Positions 44,615-52,710 of a stretch of 56,270 nucleotides of DNA are shown piece after piece (position 1 is the first letter of the stretch; each line of letters opens with the position of its first letter). The notes beneath the pieces are model-generated. The model had not been told where the DNA came from and ran no database searches. It saw only the letters and a program-made list of their open reading frames with translations. Source of the stretch: Pseudoalteromonas haloplanktis ATCC 14393 (lineage in GTDB: Bacteria; Pseudomonadota; Gammaproteobacteria; Enterobacterales; Alteromonadaceae); assembly GCF_000238355.1 (NCBI RefSeq), contig NZ_AHCA01000017.1, positions 1 to 56,270 of the forward strand, given 5' to 3'. The position numbers were made by a program, and so were the translations under genes.

Positions 44615-45418
44615 TTAGTTGGTTAAGATGTTTAGCGGAGCCAAACCCTCTGTTTCACTCGGTTTAAATGCAGTCTTAAATGTTTGCGTCAACGCTGAAA
44701 TGATTTTTTCTTTTTTCAGTTCGAATTCTCTTAGTTGTTGACCTTCTAATATATTGGCAACCAATATTCCTGCTGTAATTAGATAATTAGCTAGGTTAGC
44801 AATGTAAAATTCGTAATCAGTAGCGGTATCTTTGCTATGAATAACCAAATTAACTTTATTTTCCATATTGCCATGCTCAAAGTGCCTTGAAAATATTGCC
44901 TCTAAACTACAGTGAGATTCTGCGCTTAATTTTGGATATAAGCCTCTATACTCTTCTTCCATCCCAGCTGAGCTAAATTTTTCATAAATATTTGCGCACA
45001 ATTTAAAGTTGTTACTTTCTTTTAACAGCTTAATTTCATTTTCTACTTCAGGTATTTTATTATCTGCGTACTGAGCAATAGAAGTTAGATAAGGATTACC
45101 TTGTTTGGCAGCCTTAAACATCCGTTTATTTTGCTCGTAGCTACCGAAATCTAGTTGATTTACATAAAGTCCATTTAACTTGAGGTTTTTCAAATCAACG
45201 AAATTCTCAATAAATGAACGGTATATCGAAAGAGAGCCTGTATAATTCTGGGTTTGAATCAATGTATAAAATGATTCAGATAATTCAATTAATGTACAGT
45301 AAATCCCCATACTATAAGCTGCTAGTTTACTTCTAGATTCAAATTGAAATAACACAGCTTTATCAGTTGAAAAGTCGATAGTTTCTTTCAGAATCTGACG
45401 CATAAAACTCCTATACAA
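44615..45418 (-). CDS. DUF5677-like protein of unknown function
   Basis: 267 aa, no signal peptide, mostly helical. SRSKLAAYSMGIYCTLIELS and YTGSLSIYRSFIENFVDLKN are the helices with Arg and Glu typical of DUF5677 proteins, and GLYPKLSAESHCSLEAIFSR follows with conserved His. The function of the family is not known to me; members occur in accessory islands and integron cassettes. It lies 53 bp from the next gene in the same direction and may be co-transcribed with it. The call rests on motif resemblance only. Confidence 0.55.
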   Translation of the reverse strand: MYRSFMRQILKETIDFSTDKAVLFQFESRSKLAAYSMGIYCTLIELSESFYTLIQTQNYTGSLSIYRSFIENFVDLKNLKLNGLYVNQLDFGSYEQNKRMFKAAKQGNPYLTSIAQYADNKIPEVENEIKLLKESNNFKLCANIYEKFSSAGMEEEYRGLYPKLSAESHCSLEAIFSRHFEHGNMENKVNLVIHSKDTATDYEFYIANLANYLITAGILVANILEGQQLREFELKKEKIISALTQTFKTAFKPSETEGLAPLNILTN

Positions 45419-45471
45419 TTGACCCGCTCCAATGAGCAGAGTGAATGAAAATGATGTGCCTGTGAGAGCCG

Positions 45472-46431
45472 TTAACTAAAAAAATCTATCTGTGAATCTT
45501 TAAGAGCTTTTGTATGGCTATATTTTATACCTTGTTTAGTTTTACGCACATCATCGCCTTCAATTACTTCTACAACAGTTGTAACGGCATAGCCAGTGAC
45601 CTTAACCTCACCAACTTCGTCTATCTCTCTAGATTTTCTCAATACACATTTTATACATGAACCATGTTTGAAAGCTATATTTTCAAGTAGAACATCTTCT
45701 TTAAAATCTGCATCATTCATATCGAAGGAAATTACAGATTCTTCGTAGACTCCCTTCCACTTAAAACGGCCCTCTTTGAGTACTGGAGAGATAATTTCAA
45801 TAACAGCATTTTCGTCAACATCTGCACGAAGGGTGTCAGAGCGTAAAATAAATTTAGTGAAATTTTCTCTTAATATCTGCCGCTCATCACTAAAATTTTC
45901 ACCACTATTAGAGTCTGAAAGGGTAAAACCCACCTTATCTATAGTGTCTTCATTTGACAGCAAGCTATAAAGATTTGATCTTCTTTTCACTACTTTGAGA
46001 TTTTTGTCTATTACATTTGCAGCTTTCTTTATTATGTTTTTATCGACTTCTGAAACTAGCTTACTTTCGAGTTCAAGCTTAAGCTTTTCTATGTTCAATT
46101 TTTTCTCTTCAATAGTAAGCTTTTTAATTTCTTTCTCTAAAGATTCCATTTCGGGATCCGTTGTAGGAATTCGAGAGAGAACTATCGTCGCGATTACTAA
46201 TAATATTGTGATTTGATTACTATTTTTACCCATTGCTTTCCAAAAGTCTCTAAACCCACCTTCGCTGGGGATACTAGAATATAAGGAAACATCAATGGAT
46301 AAAATTGAGGCAGCTTCATTAAGGATTGCTAATACTTCACCTTCACACCTATTTCGCAACGATGCGTCGATTAAGTGTGAATCGTTATTAAAGTAATAGT
46401 GAAGCTCAAATAAGTTTACTGTACTGCTCAT
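45472..46431 (-). CDS. hypothetical protein with one membrane helix and a coiled coil
   Basis: 319 aa; I do not recognise it. The first 70 residues are soluble. One hydrophobic helix follows at about 73-88 (QITILLVIATIVLSRI), then a highly charged coiled coil at about 94-128 (Glu/Lys/Leu repeats), and a beta-rich C-terminal half ending near DVRKTKQGIKYSHTKALKDS. A single mid-protein membrane helix followed by a coiled coil suggests a membrane-tethered oligomer. Its place among small accessory genes near a plasmid origin would suit a defence or maintenance role, but nothing in the sequence proves that. Confidence 0.7.
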   Translation of the reverse strand: MSSTVNLFELHYYFNNDSHLIDASLRNRCEGEVLAILNEAASILSIDVSLYSSIPSEGGFRDFWKAMGKNSNQITILLVIATIVLSRIPTTDPEMESLEKEIKKLTIEEKKLNIEKLKLELESKLVSEVDKNIIKKAANVIDKNLKVVKRRSNLYSLLSNEDTIDKVGFTLSDSNSGENFSDERQILRENFTKFILRSDTLRADVDENAVIEIISPVLKEGRFKWKGVYEESVISFDMNDADFKEDVLLENIAFKHGSCIKCVLRKSREIDEVGEVKVTGYAVTTVVEVIEGDDVRKTKQGIKYSHTKALKDSQIDFFS

Positions 46432-46594
46432 TGAAATTCCTTTTTCATGGTCAAAACGACTTAAACCAAATGCAAAAACTTCTCAGGCTCTAAAGCGCAT
46501 TTGTATCAGGCGTTTTTGTGTAGTCGAGTTTTACAGCAAAGTAGCATAGCCATCGCAAACAGAGCGTAACAAAAAATGTCCTTTTGACAAACTT

Positions 46595-46601
46595 GTTAGA
46601 C
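46595..46601 (-). repeat. attC-like inverse core site (GTCTAAC)
   Basis: On the minus strand GTCTAAC lies directly after the DUF2026 stop and matches RYYYAAC, the start of an integron attC. I could not find the matching right end before the next gene, so the site may be incomplete or fortuitous. Confidence 0.3.
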
Positions 46602-46602
46602 A

Positions 46603-47229
46603 TTACCATGCCCCGCCAATGCTGTTGTTTACAGGTGTTAAATAAATTATTTCACCTAGGTCATTAGTAATATTGAAGCTAGAAATCTTCTTCTTACTTT
46701 TTTTGCACCACTCTAAACATATTTTGGTCAAATCCTGAGAGGCTGGTTTCTCAAATATTTTAGTTAATAAATAGCCGGTAAGTTCTAGGTTTGGCTCAAG
46801 GTAAAAATCACCAACATTTATCATTTTGAGTGGACTTTCAGCCATTGAAGATTTCTCTTTCTGGAACATGTTTCTTTTTATTATGTTTTCTGAACCAGCT
46901 AGAGTTAAGGCTTCCCTATATTCTGGAGCTGTAAAATCTATAATATTGTTCTCAGTTTCTACCCAGCAATGGAATGCATCTGGACTGCTATAAAAACTAC
47001 CATCCTCTTCGCCTGCGAAGGATAAAGTATTTCCACTTTCAGTTAGCCGTATAAAGGCTGCACCCATGACAGGCCTAGCTTTCACCTTAAATATTTTCTC
47101 TAAAATGAATGCCCCATTTACATTATAGAACTGACAAGACTTGCCCGCACCGTGAGAAAGCTCTCTGCCGACACTTGCAACAATCTTATAGATTAGCTCA
47201 TATTGCTTTAATGTAATATCAAATTTCAT
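46603..47229 (-). CDS. DUF2026-like, papain/transglutaminase-fold protein
   Basis: 208 aa, no signal peptide. KSCQFYNVNGAFILEKIFKV (Cys32), AFHCWVETENNIIDFTAPEY (His87 and Asp98) give an ordered Cys-His-Asp set as in transglutaminase-like and arylamine-acetyltransferase folds. This pattern and the length fit DUF2026. Activity is unknown. Directly upstream on its coding strand is GTTAGGC (47255-47249) and directly after its stop is GTCTAAC, the two ends expected of an integron cassette. Confidence 0.7.
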   Translation of the reverse strand: MKFDITLKQYELIYKIVASVGRELSHGAGKSCQFYNVNGAFILEKIFKVKARPVMGAAFIRLTESGNTLSFAGEEDGSFYSSPDAFHCWVETENNIIDFTAPEYREALTLAGSENIIKRNMFQKEKSSMAESPLKMINVGDFYLEPNLELTGYLLTKIFEKPASQDLTKICLEWCKKSKKKISSFNITNDLGEIIYLTPVNNSIGGAW

Positions 47230-47248
47230 TTCGATAGCTCTTTGTATT

Positions 47249-47568
47249 GCCTAACATCTTGAGGAACGCCATTTTGGTGATTTATAAAAAACTAAAACGG
47301 CGTGTATTACATACCCTGATAATTTCACCAATAATTACCTTTGTAAACAGGTAATTAAAATAGCTAGGAATTATGCTTGTTATTTTGCCCCAAAGCGGTG
47401 GTTAATAATGTTATCGGACAAAGTTATAACCCTACTCAAAAAAGTAGGAATAAATTTAACTTTTCTATGACCGGTTTTCGCTCAAAGTCGCCCTTAGAGC
47501 AATTACGTTTACTCGTTTTGGGGCAGAAACAAGTTACGCTTGAATGTATATGCCACAAAGGTGTTGGG
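47249..47568. repeat. 320-bp segment with attC-like inverted ends
   Basis: GCCTAACATCTT (47249-47260) and AAGGTGTTGGGC (47557-47568) are inverted copies with 10 of 12 matches and fit RYYYAAC / GTTRRRY. Inside, a TTTTGCCCC at 47390 faces GGGGCA at 47519. It is longer than most attC sites, so a small mobile element or two adjacent sites are alternatives. I see no gene in it. Confidence 0.35.
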
Positions 47569-47599
47569 CGTTGTGTGTTTAAGCATTCTTGATTTTAAA

Positions 47600-47674
47600 T
47601 TCCACATTGTGGAAAAGTTATATTTGCTTAAATTCTAAAGAAAAGTAAGCACTCCGCCTTTCCACAATGTGGAA
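47600..47674. repeat. pair of parS-like palindromes
   Basis: Copies at 47600-47614 (central T) and 47660-47674 (central A), 60 bp apart. Confidence 0.7.
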
Positions 47675-47926
47675 TCCTGCTAGTTATAAAAAATCTTTCA
47701 GCAGATACCATCAAATATTTCATTAGCTTTGCAGATATCACGTGTTGACGGCCTTACACAGCAAAAGTTATTTAGTTTTAGAGTAGGGGGAGATTAAGCT
47801 AACTTTTTATCATGTTCTATAATGAAATTATGAAAGTGAAGCCCAGTTTAAAATAAATAATAACTAGGAGTGTAGCTCTATAGTTATGTTGTGAGTTGTG
47901 AAATTTAAAACAGTATTAAGGATACT

Positions 47927-48286
47927 ATGGACAGTCATGGAAAAATTTCTTTCACTTGGAAAAAAGACGTTTTTGAATTAATCGTAGAGGATGAATTCAA
48001 CGAAGAAGGTATAGATGTAAATGTACCATTATTAAAGCAGTCTGTTTTGAATAAGGCTCCGAAAGATTGGAAGCGTATAGAAATGTGGGATCAAAAGGTC
48101 CTAGGTTCACCGGAGACGATTAAAAAGTGTCAGTCAATTTGGAATTGGTTCACTATTAAAGGATGTACAAAAACTGCTTTTGTTGTTTCTAATAATATTC
48201 AGGTTCAAGTACTAGAAAAATATGCAGATAAAAACTCTGGAATTTTTTTAGACATAGAAAAAGCATACAAATGGCTTCAAGAATGA
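47927..48286 (+). CDS. hypothetical small protein, STAS/SpoIIAA-like
   Basis: 119 aa. The alternating pattern (ISFTWKKDVFELIVEDEFNE, a helix with LLKQSVLNKA, then KTAFVVSNNIQVQVLEKYAD and a terminal LDIEKAYKWLQ) resembles SpoIIAA/STAS-like domain proteins found singly in marine gammaproteobacteria. No catalytic motif is visible. It stands alone between two pairs of parS-like palindromes. Function unknown. Confidence 0.55.
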   Translation: MDSHGKISFTWKKDVFELIVEDEFNEEGIDVNVPLLKQSVLNKAPKDWKRIEMWDQKVLGSPETIKKCQSIWNWFTIKGCTKTAFVVSNNIQVQVLEKYADKNSGIFLDIEKAYKWLQE

Positions 48287-48494
48287 AGCTAAGTCTAATT
48301 ATTATATTTTGTACAGTATAAAGTTTATTCATTAGGGCGTGCAGGCATTTGTCAGCAACTTTTAATTTTAGATACCTTTATTAACCCCATGCATTACTAA
48401 GAACTCACCTGAGATACGTAATATTATATTTCAACACTTCGATTTAACTTACTGAAACGTCGCTTAAAAATTGTATGGAACAAGGTAAGACAAA

Positions 48495-48566
48495 TTCCAC
48501 ATTGTGGAATAAGCACATCTCATATTTAACTCTGTAAAAATAAAGCCTGTTTTCCACATTGTGGAA
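48495..48566. repeat. pair of parS-like palindromes
   Basis: Copies at 48495-48509 and 48552-48566, both TTCCACATTGTGGAA, 57 bp apart. This is the last pair of the cluster. Confidence 0.7.
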
Positions 48567-48927
48567 AGCAGATAATTACTTTGTCAGTTATTAATATTTT
48601 TTATAAAACTCTATATGCTTCTGTACTGATTTAAATCCTACCTTTTACGTCCAGATGCCTTTGAGCTTGTGCAAAAATATATGGCAGGGCAGGGGAGTGA
48701 GCCTTAATTTTTACTGGCTTGTTGCCCTTCTTGCGTTCCGCAGTTTGTAAATCTCTATAAATGAATATGTGTACTTTGTTCCTATAGTTCGCTTTTGATT
48801 TACAGACAAAAAACATTTTGGGTACATGCGATTAGAGTCAATTTCGCTCAGACGTAGCGTGATTGATGATTAATTCATGTTTTTTCATTAAGTTAATCTT
48901 TATGTATTAGTGATATATCAGACTTTA

Positions 48928-48962
48928 GTGACATCAAGTGAATGATTGGTGATTGAAAATGA
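48928..48962 (+). promoter_or_regulatory. possible phased GTGA/ATGA repeats before rhamnose genes
   Basis: GTGA 48928, GTGA 48938, GTGA 48949, ATGA 48959: steps of 10, 11 and 10 bp. Looser than the arrays in the degradation block; about 100-130 bp upstream of the start codon at 49059. Confidence 0.3.
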
Positions 48963-49058
48963 TTTAAAATGCTTGACTGTGTTTGCTATCGCTGTAATAT
49001 TGGAACAATAGTGTTGTAAAACGTTTAAAAATAATTAACAGCTGGAGTTAATCAGAAG

Positions 49059-51251
49059 ATGCCAAGCAAACTAAATGAATATAAACATGTAAATTATAGC
49101 TGGGATGACTCTGTTGCAGATGAGTTAACCCCAATTGAGAGTTTGGTTTATCGCTCTAATATTTTAGGGGCTGACCAACGCATTACTAATACGGGTGGTG
49201 GTAACACTTCTGCAAAATTAATGGAAACAGATCCATTAACAGGTGAACAAGTTGAAGTACTCTGGGTTAAAGGCTCAGGCGGTGATTTAAGAACAGCCAA
49301 GAAAGAAAACTTTTCATCTTTATATCAAGGTAAGCTACAAGCACTAGACGAAACGTACCAAGCATTTCCAGATAAGGGTTATAAGTCTGCTGGCGAAGAT
49401 GCGATGATTGGTATGTATAAACATTGTAACTTTTGTCTGAACCCTCGTGCTTCTTCAATTGATACCCCATTACACTCAATGATTGATGAAAAGCATGTCG
49501 ACCACTTACATCCAAATGCAGTCATCGCTGTCGCTTCTTGTAAAGATCAAAAAGAGTTAACCGAAGTTATTTGGGGCGGAAAGATGGCTTACGTGCCTTG
49601 GATGCGTCCAGGTTGGGAAGCGGCTAAGGTATGTGAAGAAGCTTATGCTGAGAAACCTGATAGTGTTGGTATTTTATTAGGTCAACATGGTCATACTAAC
49701 TGGGATAGCGAAAGTAAGAGCTGTTACGAAACATCTTTATGGGTAATTGAAACTGCTGCTCGCTATATTGAAGAGCATGATAAAGGTGAGCAAACTTTTG
49801 GTGGAGCTAAATATAACAGCTTACCAGAAGATGAAAGAAATCAGCTATTAACGAAGTTTTTACCTGTTGCACGTGGTCTTTTATCTAATAAAGTGAAGTT
49901 TATCTCAACGGTACAAACAGATGAAACTGCGCTTCGATTTGTTAACAGTGTTGATGCTCCTCGTTTAGCTAAACTAGGTACTTCATGCCCAGATCATTTC
50001 TTACGTACAAAGATTCAACCTCTTTATGTTGATTTCAATCCACAAGAAGATGATTTTGATACCTTAGTAGAAAAGCTAAATGCAGGCATTGAACAATATC
50101 GTGTTGATTACATTGAGTATTATAATAATTGTAAACGTGATGATTCTCCTGCAATGCGAGATCCAAGTCCTACCGTTATTCTAATTCCTGGTGTCGGTAT
50201 TATCGGCTGGGGTAAAAATAAAAGCGAATCACGTGTTACTACTGAATTTTATAATTGCGCTATTGAAGTTATGCGTGGTGCAGAAGCGATCAGTGAATAT
50301 ACGGCATTACCTCAACAAGAAGCGTTTGATATAGAATATTGGGCGCTTGAAGAAGCTAAGCTACAACGTATGCCAAAAGAAGCACCGCTAGCACGTGATG
50401 TAGTGGTTGTAATTGGCGCGGGTGATGGTATCGGCAAAGAAACTGCATTCCGCGTTGCTAAAGAGGGTGCTCATGTTGTTTGTGCAGATCTGCGCGTTGA
50501 AGCTGCACAGAAAACAGCTGAAGAATTAACTGCTATCTACGGCCAAGGTATTGGTGTTGCTGGTACAGGGATTTCAAGTTGTGGCCCGGCTATCGCGCAA
50601 GGTGTTGATATTACCGACCGTGAAAGCGTTAAGAAAATGTTTGAAGCTGTTACCTTAGCTTATGGCGGTATCGATAAAGTAATCGTGACCGCGGGTGTAT
50701 TCTTAGCACCAGGCCAAGCTGGCATGACAAATGACCAACAATTTGATGTAAGTTTTGCTGTAAATGTTAAAGGTGGTTATATCGTTGGCACAGAAGCTAA
50801 CGAAATTTGGAAAGCACAAGGCCTTAAAGGTGCGCTTGTTCTAACTACCAGTGTTAATGCCGCAGTGTCTAAAAAAGGTTCGCTTGCCTATGACACATCA
50901 AAAGCAGCAGCTAATCACCTAGTTCGTGAGTTAGCAGTTGAACTATCACCACTTGTTAATGTGAATGGTTTAGCGCCTGCAACGGTTGTAAAAGGTAGCA
51001 CAATGTTCCCACGTGACCGTGTTTTAGCCTCTTTGACTAAATATAATGTTGAATTTACTGAGCAAGATTCAGATGATGAACTTCGCGATAAACTAGCTAA
51101 TTTCTATGCTCAAAGAACACTGACTAAACAACCTATTACACCAGAAGATCAAGCTGAGGCAGCTTATCTTTTAGTATCAGGTCAGTTAAGCAAAACCACT
51201 GGTCAGATTATTAGTGTTGATGGTGGTCTTCACGAAGCCTTCTTACGCTAA
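49059..51251 (+). CDS. bifunctional rhamnulose-1-phosphate aldolase / lactaldehyde dehydrogenase (SDR)
   Basis: 730 aa with GGAG 11 nt before the ATG. Residues ~20-430 form a class II (zinc) aldolase domain: NTGGGNTSAKL, WVKGSGGDL, DHLHPNAVIAVA with the His-x-His zinc ligands, and LGQHGHTNW. Residues ~447-730 are a short-chain dehydrogenase: GAGDGIG (453-459) for NAD, and SLAYDTSKAAANHLVREL with Tyr611 and Lys615. The aldolase splits L-rhamnulose-1-phosphate to DHAP and L-lactaldehyde, which the fused dehydrogenase should oxidise to L-lactate. This fusion is the known RhaEW/YuxG-type enzyme. It is cytoplasmic and the first gene of a rhamnose operon. No rhamnulokinase is in the window. Confidence 0.93.
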   Translation: MPSKLNEYKHVNYSWDDSVADELTPIESLVYRSNILGADQRITNTGGGNTSAKLMETDPLTGEQVEVLWVKGSGGDLRTAKKENFSSLYQGKLQALDETYQAFPDKGYKSAGEDAMIGMYKHCNFCLNPRASSIDTPLHSMIDEKHVDHLHPNAVIAVASCKDQKELTEVIWGGKMAYVPWMRPGWEAAKVCEEAYAEKPDSVGILLGQHGHTNWDSESKSCYETSLWVIETAARYIEEHDKGEQTFGGAKYNSLPEDERNQLLTKFLPVARGLLSNKVKFISTVQTDETALRFVNSVDAPRLAKLGTSCPDHFLRTKIQPLYVDFNPQEDDFDTLVEKLNAGIEQYRVDYIEYYNNCKRDDSPAMRDPSPTVILIPGVGIIGWGKNKSESRVTTEFYNCAIEVMRGAEAISEYTALPQQEAFDIEYWALEEAKLQRMPKEAPLARDVVVVIGAGDGIGKETAFRVAKEGAHVVCADLRVEAAQKTAEELTAIYGQGIGVAGTGISSCGPAIAQGVDITDRESVKKMFEAVTLAYGGIDKVIVTAGVFLAPGQAGMTNDQQFDVSFAVNVKGGYIVGTEANEIWKAQGLKGALVLTTSVNAAVSKKGSLAYDTSKAAANHLVRELAVELSPLVNVNGLAPATVVKGSTMFPRDRVLASLTKYNVEFTEQDSDDELRDKLANFYAQRTLTKQPITPEDQAEAAYLLVSGQLSKTTGQIISVDGGLHEAFLR

Positions 51252-51271
51252 GATAATAATAAACAGGATTA

Positions 51272-52570
51272 ATGAATATGACACAACGTATTGATAAAGC
51301 TCTAATTGCAGATGAAAACGCAAAATTATTGAGCGACTTAAATGAAGACTATCAAGCATTAGGCAACAAACTTGCTCGCAATGATATTAATATCGAAGAA
51401 GTCACAGCTAAAGCAGAAGCTTTTCAAATAGCTGTGCCATCTTGGGGCACAGGTACAGGCGGAACACGTTTTGCTCGTTTCCCTGGTGAAGGTGAGCCGC
51501 GTAATATCTTTGAAAAGCTTGAAGATAGTGCTGTGATCAATGATTTATCTCAGTGTACTGAGCGTGTATCGCCACACTTCCCTTGGGATAAAGTAGATGA
51601 TTTTACAGAGTTAAAGCAGTTCTCTGATGAGCTGAACTTAAGCTGGGATTCGATTAACTCGAATACTTTCCAAGATCAACCAGGTCAAGAACATAGCTTT
51701 AAATACGGTAGTTTAAGTAACACCAGTGCAGCTTCACGTGAGCTAGCTATTGCGCACAACCTTGATTGTATTGAATGGGGTAAAGCACTTGGTTCAAAAA
51801 CATTAACAGTTTGGGTTGGTGACGGTTCAAACCACCCAGGTCAGCAACATTTCCAAAGTGCTTTTGAGCGTTACTTAGAAAGTATGAAAACGATTTATGC
51901 TGGCTTACCAAGTGATTGGGAACTACATATTGAACACAAAATGTTTGAGCCTGCTTTTTACTCAACTATCATTCAAGACTGGGGTAGTAATATCCTTGCA
52001 GCTATGGAGCTTGGCCCACAAGCTAAATCATTAGTTGATTTAGGCCACCATGCACCAAACGTAAACATTGAAATGATTGTTTCTCGTTTGATTCAATTTA
52101 AAAAGTTAGGTGGTTTCCACTTTAACGATAGTAAGTATGGTGATGATGACCTAGATAGCGGTAGCTTACACCCATATCAACAGTTCTTAATTTTTAACGA
52201 GTTGGTTGATGCACAGTATCGCAATCAAGAAGGCTTTAATCCTAACTACATGTTAGATCAATCACATAACGTGACTGACCCGATTGAAAGTTTAATGAAC
52301 TCTGCAGCAAGTGTTCAGCGTTCTTATGTATCGGCTTTATTAGTTGATCGTGAGAAGTTGAGTGAATATCAGCAAAATAATGATGCGTTAATGGCAAGTA
52401 ACACGCTTAAAAATGCATTTAACACTGATGTTAGCCCAATCTTAGCAATGGCTCGTCTACGCAAAGGTGGAGCTATTGATCCAATTGCTACTTACCGTAA
52501 AGCAAGTTATCGCTCTGCGGTTGCAGCTAAACGTCCATCAAGTGGCGGTAATGGTTCAGGTATCGTGTAA
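51272..52570 (+). CDS. rhaI: L-rhamnose isomerase (rhizobial RhaI type)
   Basis: 432 aa, 20 bp after the aldolase fusion, with AGGA before the ATG. WGTGTGGTRFARFPGEGEPR and EWGKALGSKTLTVWVGDGSN are marks of the xylose-isomerase-like TIM barrel of this isomerase branch. HIEHKMFEPAFYSTIIQDWG and GGFHFNDSKYGDDDLDSGS supply metal-binding Glu, His and Asp residues. It converts L-rhamnose to L-rhamnulose. Pairing with the aldolase/dehydrogenase fusion is the usual order in this pathway. Together they handle the rhamnose freed by the GH78 enzymes. A terminator (52588-52629) follows closely, so downstream genes have their own promoter or depend on read-through. Confidence 0.93.
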   Translation: MNMTQRIDKALIADENAKLLSDLNEDYQALGNKLARNDINIEEVTAKAEAFQIAVPSWGTGTGGTRFARFPGEGEPRNIFEKLEDSAVINDLSQCTERVSPHFPWDKVDDFTELKQFSDELNLSWDSINSNTFQDQPGQEHSFKYGSLSNTSAASRELAIAHNLDCIEWGKALGSKTLTVWVGDGSNHPGQQHFQSAFERYLESMKTIYAGLPSDWELHIEHKMFEPAFYSTIIQDWGSNILAAMELGPQAKSLVDLGHHAPNVNIEMIVSRLIQFKKLGGFHFNDSKYGDDDLDSGSLHPYQQFLIFNELVDAQYRNQEGFNPNYMLDQSHNVTDPIESLMNSAASVQRSYVSALLVDREKLSEYQQNNDALMASNTLKNAFNTDVSPILAMARLRKGGAIDPIATYRKASYRSAVAAKRPSSGGNGSGIV

Positions 52571-52587
52571 AGCGAACTTTAATCATG

Positions 52588-52629
52588 AAAAAACATGCAG
52601 AGGTATTTTAGCGCCTTTGCATGTTTTTT
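52588..52629 (+). terminator. rho-independent terminator after rhaI
   Basis: AAAAAACATGCA (52588-52599) pairs exactly with 52618-52629, which ends in a T run. It overlaps the upstream part of the long permease frame and argues against a start at 52621. Confidence 0.85.
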
Positions 52630-52710
52630 AGTTTGAAACACACACATAATAATAAAGATCGTCGATTGAATTGTATTAAAAGAACAAAAAATTGGCGCAG
52701 TGGAGGCAGT

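Larger units (their letters stand above)
48287..49058. other. non-coding control region of the rhamnose genes
   Basis: About 770 bp. It holds two parS-like palindromes and, near 48928-48962, GTGA/ATGA repeats in front of the rhamnose genes. A minus-strand frame of 61 codons (48631-48816) has a protein-like end (PYIFAQAQRHLDVKGRI) and might be a relic, but I cannot assign it. Confidence 0.5.

Noticed and set aside
47377..47592. 71-codon plus-strand frame
   Set aside because: It lies within the segment with attC-like inverted ends; the structure accounts for the frame and no motif is seen.
48631..48816. 61-codon minus-strand frame ending DVKGRI
   Set aside because: The tail looks protein-like and vaguely transposase-like, but I could not tie it to a family, and it lacks a ribosome site.
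52621..52710. 30-residue N-terminal extension of the permease
   Set aside because: It starts inside the stem of a strong terminator and lacks a ribosome site; the ATG at 52711 has GGAGG.
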